The notes beneath the pieces are model-generated. The model was not told where the DNA came from. It searched no databases and saw only the letters and a list, made by a program, of their open reading frames with translations. From assembly GCA_031844405.1 (NCBI GenBank), contig JAUZVC010000001.1, positions 868,001-932,000 of the forward strand: a stretch of 64,000 bases of DNA, given 5' to 3'. Origin of the DNA: Knoellia sp031844405. Lineage in GTDB: Bacteria > Actinomycetota > Actinomycetes > Actinomycetales > Dermatophilaceae. Made by a program: the position numbers and the translations under genes. Shown in pieces: positions 31,689-40,617 of the stretch; position 1 is the stretch's first letter, and each line of letters opens with the position of its first letter.

Positions 31689-32947
31689 CCGCAGTGACCG
31701 ACCTCGCGCCCAGCGTCTCCGACACCGTCGTGTCGCTGCGCCCGCTGAGCGGTGTCCGTGTCGTCGAGTGCGCGGTCTACATCGCCGCGCCCTCGGGCGG
31801 CATGGCCCTGGCGCGGCTCGGCGCCGAGGTCATCCGGATCGACCCGATCGGCGGCGCCCCGGACCGTGGTCGCTGGCCCGTCGCCCCCTCGGGGGAGAGC
31901 CTCTACTGGGCCGGGCTCAACCAGGGCAAGCGCTCGGTCGTCATCGACCTGCGCAGCGAGCGGGGTCGCGAGATTGCGACCGAGCTCGCGACCGCCCCCG
32001 GGCCAGACGCCGGGATCCTCCTGCACAACCGGGCCCGCCGCGCGTGGCTCGACGACGCCTCGCTCCGCCGCCACCGTCCCGACCTCGTGCACATCGTCGT
32101 CGAGGGCCTGCGCGACGGCAGCCCTGCCCTCGACTACACCGTCAACGCGCGGGTCGGCGTCCCCTACCTCACCGGCCAGTCCGACGGTGCCGGCGTCGTC
32201 AACCACGTCCTGCCGGCCTGGGACCTGCTCACCGGGGCCACCGCCTCGACCGCGCTGCTCGCCGCGCTGCGTCGGCGCGACCGGACCGGGCTCGGCGCCC
32301 TTGCCCGCATCTCGCTCGAGGACGTCGCCACCGCGGCGATGGCCGACCTCGGGTGGCTCGCCGACGCCCAGCTCAGCGGGGCCGACCGGGCCCGGCACGG
32401 CAACCAGCTCTTCGGCACCTACGGCGACGTCCTCACGACCCTCGACGGCCAGCCGGTCATGGTCATCGCGATGACCGAGCGCCAGTGGCGCGCACTGCAG
32501 TCCGCCACCGGCACCACCGAGACGTTCGCGTCGCTCGCCGCCACCCTCGACCTCGACCTCGACTCCGAGGAGGGACGCTACGAGCACCGCGCACTCATTT
32601 CCGCGGTCCTCGCGCGCTGGTTCGCGGACCACTCCCTCGACGAGACGCTCGAGGCGCTGCGGCGCACGGGCGCCCTGCACGCGGCATACGGGTCGCTTGC
32701 TGAGCTGGCGCGCGAGCTCGGCCGGCCGGGTGCCGACTCCGTCGTCGACCTCGTCGACCACCCCGGCATCGGCGCTGTGCTCACCGCGAGCAGCCCGGTC
32801 CGGCTCACCGACGTCGACATGCCCGCCACGTCCGCGCCCCGGCTCGGACAGCACACCACCGAGGTGCTCAGCACCGTCCTCGGGCTGGACCAGGCCGAGA
32901 TCGGCCGCCTCCTGCGGGACGGCGTCGTCGCCGGGGAGGCCGCATGA
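31685..32947 (+). CDS. CaiB/BaiF family class III CoA-transferase
   Basis: A 420-residue class III CoA-transferase that would move CoA between carboxylates, activating the pathway acid. The start PLSGVRVVECAVYIAAPSGG and GAEVIRIDPIGGAPDRGRW are typical. Asp150 in SPALDYTVNARVG aligns with the catalytic Asp of formyl-CoA transferase that forms the mixed anhydride. The later part has HGNQLFGTYGDVLTTLDG. Itaconate-CoA transferase, mesaconyl-CoA transferase and 2-methylacyl-CoA racemase are all from this family. It overlaps MmgE copy 2 and the acyl-CoA synthetase gene by ATGA. Confidence 0.88.
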   Translation: MTAVTDLAPSVSDTVVSLRPLSGVRVVECAVYIAAPSGGMALARLGAEVIRIDPIGGAPDRGRWPVAPSGESLYWAGLNQGKRSVVIDLRSERGREIATELATAPGPDAGILLHNRARRAWLDDASLRRHRPDLVHIVVEGLRDGSPALDYTVNARVGVPYLTGQSDGAGVVNHVLPAWDLLTGATASTALLAALRRRDRTGLGALARISLEDVATAAMADLGWLADAQLSGADRARHGNQLFGTYGDVLTTLDGQPVMVIAMTERQWRALQSATGTTETFASLAATLDLDLDSEEGRYEHRALISAVLARWFADHSLDETLEALRRTGALHAAYGSLAELARELGRPGADSVVDLVDHPGIGAVLTASSPVRLTDVDMPATSAPRLGQHTTEVLSTVLGLDQAEIGRLLRDGVVAGEAA

Positions 32948-35142
32948 ACGTCCAGACCGCGTCGGTAGCCGACGCCCCCGACACCACCGCAAGCGAAGGA
33001 AACCCCATGCTCCAACAGCTCCAGCGGACCCTCGCGGACAACCTGCTGCGACCGCGCTCGGTCGCCATCGTGGGTGCCTCCGACGACCGCACCAAGACGA
33101 CGGCCCGACCGCTGCAGTTCCTGCGCGCCGCCGGCTTCGAGGGCGCGGTCTACCCGGTCAACCCCAGCCGTGCGACCGTGCTCGGCGAGCAGGCCTGGCC
33201 CTCGCTCGACGCGCTCCCCGAGGTGCCGGACCACGTCTACGTCCTCACCAACGCCGAGCCGGCGATCGAGACCGTGCGCGAGTGCGGCCGGCTCGGTGTG
33301 CCGATGGTGACGATCCTCGCGAGCGGGTTCGGTGAGGAGGGCCCCGAGGGCGAGGAGCGCCAGGCGCGCCTCCAGGCCGCGGCACGCGAGGGCGGCGTCC
33401 GGCTCGTCGGCCCGAGCAGCCTCGGTGTCACCAACCCCCGGACCGGCATGCTGCTCACCGCCAACGCGGCGTTCGCCGAGGAAGGGCTGCCCGAGGGCGA
33501 CGTCTTCGTGGCCTCGCAGTCGGGCAGCGTCATCGGCGCCCTGCTCAGCCGCGGCAAGACGCGCGGCCTCGGCTTCGCCGGGCTCGTCTCGGTCGGCGGC
33601 GAGGCGGACCTGTCGATCGGCGAGCTGTGCGAGGCGACCCTCGACGACCCCGGAATCGGGTCATACGCACTCTTCCTCGAGTCGCTCCAGCACAGCCACG
33701 ACCTCGCGTCCTTCGCCCACGCGGCCCACGCCGCCGGCAAGCCCGTGGCCGTCTACAAGCTCGGTCGCTCCGAGGAGGCGGCCGCGCTCTCCGTCTCGCA
33801 CACCGGCGCGCTCGCCGGCGCCGACGTCGAGGCCGACGCGTTCCTCGCCGCCTGCGGCTTCGCGAGGGTCGACCACCTCGAGGCGCTCATCGAGGCGCCG
33901 CCGCTGCTCGCGCGGCTCGGCGACGTGGCCGGCCGAACGACCGCACGGGTCGGCGTCATCACGACGACCGGTGGCGGTGCCGCGGTCGTCGTCGACCAGC
34001 TCGCCACCCGCGGCGTGTCCGTCGTCGCGCCGTCGAGCGCGACCCTCGAGGCGATGACCGCGGCGGGGTGTCCCGTCTCGCCGAGCCTCATCGTCGACCT
34101 CACCCTTGCCGGCGCCAAGCACGAGCTCGTCCGCAGCGCGGTGAGCATCATGCAGGACAGCGGCGAGTTCGACCTCGTGCTCTTCGTCATCGGTTCCTCC
34201 GCCCGCAGCAACCCCGAACTCGCCGTCCGTGCGATCGCGGAGTGCGCCGACGGCGCCACGCCCGTGGCCGCCTTCGCCCTCCCGGACGCGCTGGCGACCC
34301 TCGAGCTCCTCCACCACTCGGGGGTCCCGGCGTTCCGCACCCCCGAGGCCTGCGCCGACGCGGTCGCCGCCGCGCTGAACCGGCGCGTGCCCACCGTCGC
34401 GCGCACCTGGCCGACTCCCGACGCCGAGGGCGCGGTCGTCCTCGACGAGGTCGACTCCGGCCAGGTCCTGCAGCAGCAGGGCGTGCCCGTCGTGCCCGGC
34501 GAGGTCGTCGCGGTCGAGCGCGTGGCGGAGGTGGCCGGGTCCCTGCCGGTCTCCTTCCCCGTCGCGGTCAAGGCGCTGTCGTCGGACCTGCCGCACAAGT
34601 CCGACGCCGGCGGCGTCGTCCTCGGCGTCGCCGACGCCGACGGCGTGGTCGCGGCGGTCCACTCCATCGTCGCGTCCGTGCGCAAGAACGCTCCCGAGGT
34701 CACCCTCGACTCGGTGCTCGTCCAGGAGATGGCGACTCCGGGCGTCGCCGACACCCTCGTCGGCTACCGCGTCAGCCCTTCGGTCGGCCCGGTCGTCGTC
34801 CTCGCCGCGGGTGGCGTCCTCACCGAGCTCTACCAGGACTCGACGATGCGGCTCGCGCCCGTCGACGAGGCCGAGGCGAGGGCGATGATCGGCGAAGTGC
34901 GTGCCCTCGGGCAGCTGCACGGCTTCCGCGGCGGCCCGCGCGGTGACGTCTCGGCCCTCGTGTCGGCGATCGTCGCCGTGTCCCGTCTCGCCATCGACCG
35001 ACCCGACGTGGTCGAGGCCGAGATGAACCCGCTCAGCGTCCGCACCGAGGGCCACGGCGTCGTCGCACTGGACGCCCTCGTCAGGGTCGCGTCGGTGGGC
35101 GAAGAATCGACCACGACGACCACCGAGGCCGGGCTCCCCTGA
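32944..35142 (+). CDS. Acyl-CoA synthetase (NDP-forming), fused subunits
   Basis: A 732-residue fused acetate-CoA ligase (ADP-forming)-type protein. Domain order: CoA-binding Rossmann domain (residues about 30-125, LLRPRSVAIVGASDDRTKTT), succinyl-CoA-ligase-like middle with catalytic His286 (SVSHTGALAGADVEADAFLA), then an ATP-grasp domain from about residue 500 (FPVAVKALSSDLPHKSDAGG, QEMATPGVADTLVGYRV). It makes or uses an acyl-CoA with ATP/ADP through a phospho-His intermediate. It offers a second route of substrate activation besides the CoA-transferase, or recovers energy from a CoA ester. The start ATG 32944 overlaps the previous stop; a second ATG at 33007 lies nearer the conserved part and could also be used. 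Confidence 0.88.
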   Translation: MNVQTASVADAPDTTASEGNPMLQQLQRTLADNLLRPRSVAIVGASDDRTKTTARPLQFLRAAGFEGAVYPVNPSRATVLGEQAWPSLDALPEVPDHVYVLTNAEPAIETVRECGRLGVPMVTILASGFGEEGPEGEERQARLQAAAREGGVRLVGPSSLGVTNPRTGMLLTANAAFAEEGLPEGDVFVASQSGSVIGALLSRGKTRGLGFAGLVSVGGEADLSIGELCEATLDDPGIGSYALFLESLQHSHDLASFAHAAHAAGKPVAVYKLGRSEEAAALSVSHTGALAGADVEADAFLAACGFARVDHLEALIEAPPLLARLGDVAGRTTARVGVITTTGGGAAVVVDQLATRGVSVVAPSSATLEAMTAAGCPVSPSLIVDLTLAGAKHELVRSAVSIMQDSGEFDLVLFVIGSSARSNPELAVRAIAECADGATPVAAFALPDALATLELLHHSGVPAFRTPEACADAVAAALNRRVPTVARTWPTPDAEGAVVLDEVDSGQVLQQQGVPVVPGEVVAVERVAEVAGSLPVSFPVAVKALSSDLPHKSDAGGVVLGVADADGVVAAVHSIVASVRKNAPEVTLDSVLVQEMATPGVADTLVGYRVSPSVGPVVVLAAGGVLTELYQDSTMRLAPVDEAEARAMIGEVRALGQLHGFRGGPRGDVSALVSAIVAVSRLAIDRPDVVEAEMNPLSVRTEGHGVVALDALVRVASVGEESTTTTTEAGLP

Positions 35143-35185
35143 TGCTCCCCGCACCCAAGCCCTGCCGACCGGGAAGGAACGCACC

Positions 35186-36325
35186 ATGAACGTGACCATC
35201 GAAGGCCTCTGCCTCGCCTATGGAGGCGTGAGTGCCGTCCAGGACCTCGACCTCGCCATCGGCGACGGCGAGTCCATCGTCCTGCTCGGCCAGTCCGGCT
35301 GCGGCAAGACGAGCACCATGCGCTGCGTCGCCGGTCTCGAGACTCCGAGCGCCGGACGGATCACCATCGGTGACCGTGCCGTCTTCGACGGCGACTCCGG
35401 CAGGACCGTCCCGCCGCACAAGCGCAACGTCGGCATGGTCTTCCAGTCGTATGCCGTGTGGCCCCACAAGACGGTCATCGAGAACGTCGCCTTCCCGCTG
35501 CGGATGAAGGGGCAGAACCGGACCCTCTCGCGGGCCAAGGCGTTCAACGTGCTCGAGCTCGTCGGGCTCGGTCACCTCGCCCACCGCGGCGCCAGCCAGC
35601 TGTCCGGCGGCCAGATGCAGCGGGTCGCGCTTGCGCGCAGCATTGCCATGGAGCCCAGCGTCCTCCTCCTCGACGAGCCGCTGTCCAACCTCGACGCCCG
35701 CCTGCGCGACGACCTGCGCGTGGAGCTGCGCCGGATCCAGCTCGAGCGCGGGCTCACCAGCCTCTACGTCACCCACGACCAGCAGGAGGCGCTCGCTCTC
35801 GCGGACCGGATCGCCATCATGCAGTCGGGCCGCATCCAGCAGCTCGGCACGCCCCAGGAGATCTACCGGGCTCCGGCCACGGCCTCGATCGCGACGTTCC
35901 TCGGCGTCACCAACGTCTTCCCGGTTCAGCGTGGCGGCGACCTCGGCCTGCGTCTCGACGGCCACTCGGTCGCGCTGCGCAGCGCGCACGCGCTGCCCGA
36001 CGGCCCGATCAGCGTGGCGGTCCGGCCCGAGGCGGTCACGATCCACGAGGCGTCGCAGACCGACGAGGTGACCTCGCGGGCCAACCGGCTCGCGGGCACC
36101 GTCCGCGTCGCGGTCTACCAGGGGTCGACCGTGCGCTACCAGGTGAGCATCGACGACGGGCCCGAGCTCGACATCGTCTCGCTCGACCCGGTGCCGCTCG
36201 CCCCGGACACCCGCGTCGTCGTCGACGTCCCCGAGACCGCGGTCCAGGTGCTCCCCGACGACACCCCCGCGCCCACGACGGAGGCGGCCGCGTCCGCACC
36301 CGGCGACACCGGAGCAGCGGCGTGA
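35186..36325 (+). CDS. ABC transporter ATP-binding protein (Fe3+/spermidine-type)
   Basis: A 379-residue ATPase of the Fe3+/polyamine/2-aminoethylphosphonate importer class. Walker A is LLGQSGCGKTSTMRCVAG, signature QLSGGQMQRVALARS, Walker B SVLLLDEPLSNLDARLRDD, and the switch His is in YVTHDQQEALALADRI. A C-terminal TOBE-like domain follows (SVAVRPEAVTIHEASQ). A Pro/Thr/Ala-rich tail ends the chain. Its ATG at 35186 has GGGAAGGAA upstream and is 43 bp after the acyl-CoA synthetase gene. It powers uptake through the fused permease and lipoprotein genes that follow. Confidence 0.92.
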   Translation: MNVTIEGLCLAYGGVSAVQDLDLAIGDGESIVLLGQSGCGKTSTMRCVAGLETPSAGRITIGDRAVFDGDSGRTVPPHKRNVGMVFQSYAVWPHKTVIENVAFPLRMKGQNRTLSRAKAFNVLELVGLGHLAHRGASQLSGGQMQRVALARSIAMEPSVLLLDEPLSNLDARLRDDLRVELRRIQLERGLTSLYVTHDQQEALALADRIAIMQSGRIQQLGTPQEIYRAPATASIATFLGVTNVFPVQRGGDLGLRLDGHSVALRSAHALPDGPISVAVRPEAVTIHEASQTDEVTSRANRLAGTVRVAVYQGSTVRYQVSIDDGPELDIVSLDPVPLAPDTRVVVDVPETAVQVLPDDTPAPTTEAAASAPGDTGAAA

Positions 36326-38109
36326 GCGTCACGGAGATGCGCGCTCCCACCGACCTCGCCGCCCCGGCTCCCGTCGGTGAGCCGGGGTCCGCCCCGCCGC
36401 GCCGGCAGCGCCGCAGCGGGCGCGGAGGGTGGCGCAGCAGCGGGGTGCTGCTCGTCGTCATGGGCTTCCTCGTCCTCGTGCCCGCGGGCTTCGTGCTGCT
36501 CGCCGCCTTCAGCGAGACGGTCCCGCGCCCGGGCTCGATCTCGCTCGACCTCACGCTGGACAACTTCGCGGTCCTCGGCGAGGCCGGGGTCACGAAGGCG
36601 ACGCTCAACTCGCTCGTCATCGCGACCCTGTCCACTGTGCTGGCCCTGCTCATCGGCGGGTTCCTCGCGTTCACCACGGCCCGGACGAACATCCCCTTCA
36701 AGGGGCTCGTCTACCTCTTCGGCCTCATGCCGCTCTTCCTGCCGTCCTATGTCGGGGCACTGGCCTGGTCGATCCTCGGCAGCCCGGCGGCCGGCCTGCT
36801 CAACATCGGCCTGCGCGACATCGGGCTCAGCGGGTTCGTCAACGTCTACTCGATCCCCGGTGTGGTCATGGTGATGGCGGTGTTCTACGCGCCCTACGCG
36901 TTCCTGCTCATCCATTCGTCGATGTCGCTCATGAACCCCGACCTCGAGGACGCGTCGTCGGTCCACGGCGGGTCGCAGTGGCGCACCCTGCGCACCGTGA
37001 CCTTCCCGCTGGCGATGCCGGCCATCGTCGGCTCGGCGCTGCTCATCTTCACGCACGTGCTCGAGAACTTCCCCGTCTCGCAGGTGCTCGCCAGCCCGGG
37101 ACAGATCGACACGTTGCCCACCTTCATCTACCGGCTCATGAACGCGTCGCCCTCGCGCGGCAACGAGGCGTCGTCGGTGGCGATCCTGCTCGTCGTCTTC
37201 ATCCTCGTCATCACGTGGACCCAGCGGGTGCTGCTCGCCCGTCGCGCCTACACGACGGTGTCGGGCAAGGGCGTCAAGGCCCGCCGCGTCGACCTCGGCC
37301 ACCTCCGCTGGCCGCTCTTCCTCGTGGCGTCGGTCTACTTCCTCATCTCCATCGCGCTCCCGATCCTCGCCCTCCTGCTCACCGCCCTACGGACCTCGCC
37401 CTACATGAGCTCGTTCCGCGACCTCGCGGCGCCGGGCGCCCTCGACGCGTCGTCCTTCGGCGTCGTCGCCCGCTCGGAGGTCTTCGTCTCGGCCGCCCGC
37501 AACAGCGTCGTCGTGGCCCTCCTCGCGGCCGCCGGTGGCACGGTTCTCGCCTTCCTCGTCGCCTACGTGGTCTACCGGACCCGGGCCCGTGCTCGTGGCC
37601 TGCTCGAGGGCGTCTCGATGGTTCCCCTCGCGATCCCCGCGATCGTTCTCGGCATCGGCCTGCTGTGGACCTGGCTGGTCATGCCCATCCCGCTCTACGG
37701 GACCCTCTGGGTGATGGTCATCGCGTTCCTCGCGGTGCAGATGCCCCAGGGTCTGCGTGGCATCGCCGCCTCGATCCAGTCGACCGACAAGGACCTCGAG
37801 GACAGCGCTGTGCTCCACGGCGCCCACCGCGCTCGCGCCATCGTCGCGATCACGGTTCCCCTGATGAAGGTCGGACTGACCTCGACCTTCCTCATCCTGC
37901 TCATGCTCAGCATGCGTGAGCTCACGGTTCCGCTGTTCCTCTACACCAACGACACGCGGATCCTCTCGATCGCCATCTTCGACCAGTTCGAGAACGGCGG
38001 TGCGCTGCAACAGGCGGCGGCCATGAGCCTCATCTACTGCCTGATCATGTTCGTCCTGTCCTGCCTCCCACGCCTGCTCGGCTCCAGGGGCGGGCTCAAC
38101 AACCACTGA
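36322..38109 (+). CDS. ABC transporter permease, two fused membrane domains
   Basis: A 595-residue fused permease. Two homologous binding-protein-dependent transport domains are joined in one chain, as in FbpB/PhnV-like importers. EAA-type loops occur in each half: NPDLEDASSVHGGSQWRTL and STDKDLEDSAVLHGAHRARA. About twelve helices are visible. The GTG start at 36322 overlaps the ATPase stop (GTGA). With one fused permease, one ATPase and one binding lipoprotein the importer is complete. Its presence inside the catabolic operon suggests that it imports the carboxylic acid substrate rather than iron, although the family includes ferric-ion systems. Confidence 0.9.
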   Translation: MSVTEMRAPTDLAAPAPVGEPGSAPPRRQRRSGRGGWRSSGVLLVVMGFLVLVPAGFVLLAAFSETVPRPGSISLDLTLDNFAVLGEAGVTKATLNSLVIATLSTVLALLIGGFLAFTTARTNIPFKGLVYLFGLMPLFLPSYVGALAWSILGSPAAGLLNIGLRDIGLSGFVNVYSIPGVVMVMAVFYAPYAFLLIHSSMSLMNPDLEDASSVHGGSQWRTLRTVTFPLAMPAIVGSALLIFTHVLENFPVSQVLASPGQIDTLPTFIYRLMNASPSRGNEASSVAILLVVFILVITWTQRVLLARRAYTTVSGKGVKARRVDLGHLRWPLFLVASVYFLISIALPILALLLTALRTSPYMSSFRDLAAPGALDASSFGVVARSEVFVSAARNSVVVALLAAAGGTVLAFLVAYVVYRTRARARGLLEGVSMVPLAIPAIVLGIGLLWTWLVMPIPLYGTLWVMVIAFLAVQMPQGLRGIAASIQSTDKDLEDSAVLHGAHRARAIVAITVPLMKVGLTSTFLILLMLSMRELTVPLFLYTNDTRILSIAIFDQFENGGALQQAAAMSLIYCLIMFVLSCLPRLLGSRGGLNNH

Positions 38110-38157
38110 CCGCGTCGGTTCCGCCGCACCCTTCCCATCTCAACGAGGAGATTCCCC

Positions 38158-39312
38158 ATGATCAACAGCAGACTGGCGCTGGTCGCTGTCGCCACCAGCG
38201 CTGCCATCGCTCTCGCAGGCTGCGGAGGGTCGGGCACGGCGACGCCGTCCGGCGGTGCCGCAGCGAAGGCCGCCGGCGGCGACGAGCTCCTGGCCATGCC
38301 CAAGGTCGAGACGACCGACGGCCTCGTCATCGACGGCGAGACCATCGCCGACAAGGAGCTGTTCGAGGCGGCCAAGGCTGACAAGGTCAACCTCTACTCG
38401 GCCTCGGGCAAGGAGAGCGAGGACCTCACGGTCGCCCGCTTCAAGGCCGAGACCGGGATCGACATCGAGCTGACCCGCATGCCGACCAACAAGCTCGCCG
38501 AGCGGGTGCTCAGCGAGCAGGGCGCGGGACAGCTCAAGGCCGGCGTCGTGCGCGTCACCGACCCGCGCGTGGCCGAGGACTTCGCCGCCAAGGGCGTCTA
38601 CACGGCATACAAGCCCCCGTCGTTCGCGGAGCTGAGCAAGGGTGACGACGTCGTGTTCAACGACGGCCAGTACCTCACGGCCTACTACTCGGCCTACGCG
38701 TTCGGCTACAACTCGCAGCTCGTCAAGGGCGGTGACGTGCCGAAGAAGTGGGAGGACCTCGCCGACCCGAAGTGGCAGGGCAAGCTCGGCGTCGTCAACG
38801 CCGGCGCCGGCGGCACCGTGACGGCCCTCGCGCACATGCACATCACCGAGTTCGGTGCCGACTACCTCGCCAAGCTCGGCGCCCTCAAGCCGCGCATCTT
38901 CGACACGACGTCGGTGCAGCTCGAGGCGCTGGCCCGTGGCGAGATCGCAGTCGCGACCCTGGGCTTCAACAGCACCTACGGCGCCGAGGTGGCCGGGGCG
39001 CCGATCAAGCTCGTCGTGCCCGAGGACGGCATCTCGGGCTCGTTCAACCTCATGGGTCTGACGCCCGCGGGCGCCAAGAGCCCTGCGGCGAAGGTCTTCG
39101 TCAACTGGACGATGTCGCAGGCCGGTCAGAAGTTCGCGGCGGCGCAGGGCTTCGTCCCGGCCCGTCCGGGCCTGGAGCCGCAGAAGACGGGTGAGTACCA
39201 GCTCCCGGCCGCCGACTCCGACACGTTCAAGCTCTACACCCCCGAGGATGCCGTCAAGTACGGCAAGTCCGACGTGGAGACCTGGAACAAGGCCTTCAAC
39301 TACGTCGGCTGA
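38158..39312 (+). CDS. Extracellular solute-binding lipoprotein (family 1)
   Basis: A 384-residue substrate-binding protein. The lipoprotein signal is MINSRLALVAVATSAAIALA followed by lipobox Cys22 (LAGC) and a Gly/Ala/Ser linker. The mature domain resembles Fe3+/aminoethylphosphonate-type binding proteins (KVNLYSASGKESEDLTVARF, KKWEDLADPKWQGKLGVVN). I do not see the Tyr-Tyr ferric-ion pair clearly (YLTAYYSAYAFGYNSQL is the likely ligand region), so the ligand is undecided. ATG 38158 has GAGGAGATT upstream. A strong hairpin follows and may limit transcription into the next gene. Confidence 0.88.
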   Translation: MINSRLALVAVATSAAIALAGCGGSGTATPSGGAAAKAAGGDELLAMPKVETTDGLVIDGETIADKELFEAAKADKVNLYSASGKESEDLTVARFKAETGIDIELTRMPTNKLAERVLSEQGAGQLKAGVVRVTDPRVAEDFAAKGVYTAYKPPSFAELSKGDDVVFNDGQYLTAYYSAYAFGYNSQLVKGGDVPKKWEDLADPKWQGKLGVVNAGAGGTVTALAHMHITEFGADYLAKLGALKPRIFDTTSVQLEALARGEIAVATLGFNSTYGAEVAGAPIKLVVPEDGISGSFNLMGLTPAGAKSPAAKVFVNWTMSQAGQKFAAAQGFVPARPGLEPQKTGEYQLPAADSDTFKLYTPEDAVKYGKSDVETWNKAFNYVG

Positions 39313-39323
39313 CCCCCGAAGCC

Positions 39324-39364
39324 GACGCGGGCACGAGTGCTACCGAAGCGCTCGTGCCCGCGTC
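39324..39364 (+). terminator. Strong hairpin between transporter and acyl-CoA dehydrogenase
   Basis: GACGCGGGCACGAG (39324-39337) pairs perfectly with CTCGTGCCCGCGTC (39351-39364). Four more inner pairs leave a 5-base loop ACCGA, giving an 18-bp stem. No clear T-run follows. It lies 12 bp after the binding-protein stop and may be a terminator or an attenuator that protects the upstream message. Confidence 0.6.
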
Positions 39365-39420
39365 TCCCACCCAAAACGCATCCGATCCGCACGCTTCCCA
39401 CCCGAGAGGGCTTCCCACCC

Positions 39421-40617
39421 ATGCCACGACTCCAGCAGACCGACGGCCTCACCGATGAGCAGAGCGAGCTCGTCAAGCTCGTCCGGCAGTTCGTGGAGGA
39501 GCAGATCATCCCGGTCGCGCAGGACCTCGAGCACGCCGACGAGTACCCGACCGAGATCGTCGAGGGCATGAAGGAGATGGGGATCTTCGGGCTGATGATC
39601 CCCGAGGAGTACGGCGGCCTGGGGGAGTCGCTGCTCACCTACGCGCTCTGCGTCGAGGAGATCGCGCGCGGCTGGATGTCGGTGAGCGGCATCATCAACA
39701 CGCACTTCATCGTCGCCTACATGCTGCTCCAGCACGGGACGGAGGAGCAGAAGCAGCGCTACCTGCCGCGGATGGCGACGGGCGAGGTTCGCGGCGCGTT
39801 CTCGATGTCGGAGCCGGGGATGGGCTCGGACGTCTCGGCGATCAAGTCCAAGGCCGTCCGCGACGGTGACGACTGGGTCGTCACCGGGCAGAAGATGTGG
39901 CTCACCAACGGTGGTTCGTCCAACCTCGTCGCGGTCCTCGTGAGGACCGACCTGGGCGAGAGCGACAGCCCCTACAAGAACATGACGACGTTCCTCGTCG
40001 AGAAGGAGCCCGGCTTCGGGCAGACCGCGCAGGGCGTCACCGTGCCGGGCAAGATCGAGAAGATGGGCTACAAGGGCGTCGACACGACCGAGCTCGTCCT
40101 CGAGGGTCATCGTGCGTCCCAGGGCCAGGTGCTCGGTGGGGTCCCGGGCAAGGGCTTCTACCAGATGATGGACGGCGTCGAGGTCGGTCGCGTCAACGTC
40201 GCGGCCCGGGCGTGCGGCGTCTCGATGCGAGCCTTCGAGCTCGGCATCGCCTACTCCCAGCTGCGCGAGACCTTCGGCAAGAAGATCTCCGAGCACCAGG
40301 GCATCCTCTTCCGCCTCGCCGACATGGCGACCAAGGTCGAGGCCGCGCACCAGATGATGGTCAAGGCCGCGCGCATCAAGGACAAGGGCGAGCGCAACGA
40401 CCTCGAGGCCGGCATGGCGAAGTACCTCGCGGCGGAGTACTGCGCCGACGTCGTCGAGCAGTCGTTCCGGATCCACGGTGGCTACGGCTACTCGAAGGAG
40501 TACGAGATCGAGCGCCTCTACCGCGAGGCACCGATGCTGCTCATCGGTGAGGGCACCGCCGAGATCCAGAAGATGATCATCGGCCGCCGCCTCCTCGAGG
40601 ACGCGGGGCGCCGGTGA
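39421..40617 (+). CDS. Acyl-CoA dehydrogenase (copy 2)
   Basis: A 398-residue acyl-CoA dehydrogenase with a conventional active site. The N-terminus LTDEQSELVKLVRQFVEEQI and FAD region FSMSEPGMGSDVSAIKSKAV precede QKMWLTNGGSSNLVAVLVRT. The catalytic Glu is in LLIGEGTAEIQKMIIGRRLL. The flavin-binding segment HGGYGYSKEYEIERLYRE is intact. It differs from copy 1 at 29047, which lacks this Glu. ATG 39421 begins 56 bp after the hairpin. It overlaps the CitE-like gene by GTGA, so the pair is co-translated. Likely substrate: a saturated or branched acyl-CoA of the pathway. Confidence 0.92.
   Translation: MPRLQQTDGLTDEQSELVKLVRQFVEEQIIPVAQDLEHADEYPTEIVEGMKEMGIFGLMIPEEYGGLGESLLTYALCVEEIARGWMSVSGIINTHFIVAYMLLQHGTEEQKQRYLPRMATGEVRGAFSMSEPGMGSDVSAIKSKAVRDGDDWVVTGQKMWLTNGGSSNLVAVLVRTDLGESDSPYKNMTTFLVEKEPGFGQTAQGVTVPGKIEKMGYKGVDTTELVLEGHRASQGQVLGGVPGKGFYQMMDGVEVGRVNVAARACGVSMRAFELGIAYSQLRETFGKKISEHQGILFRLADMATKVEAAHQMMVKAARIKDKGERNDLEAGMAKYLAAEYCADVVEQSFRIHGGYGYSKEYEIERLYREAPMLLIGEGTAEIQKMIIGRRLLEDAGRR

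Noticed and set aside
35186..39312. Dedicated ferric iron uptake system
   Set aside because: The ABC genes resemble Fe3+ importers, but they are embedded in a carboxylate catabolic operon, and no clear Tyr-Tyr iron site or Fur-type box was seen. Ligand left open.
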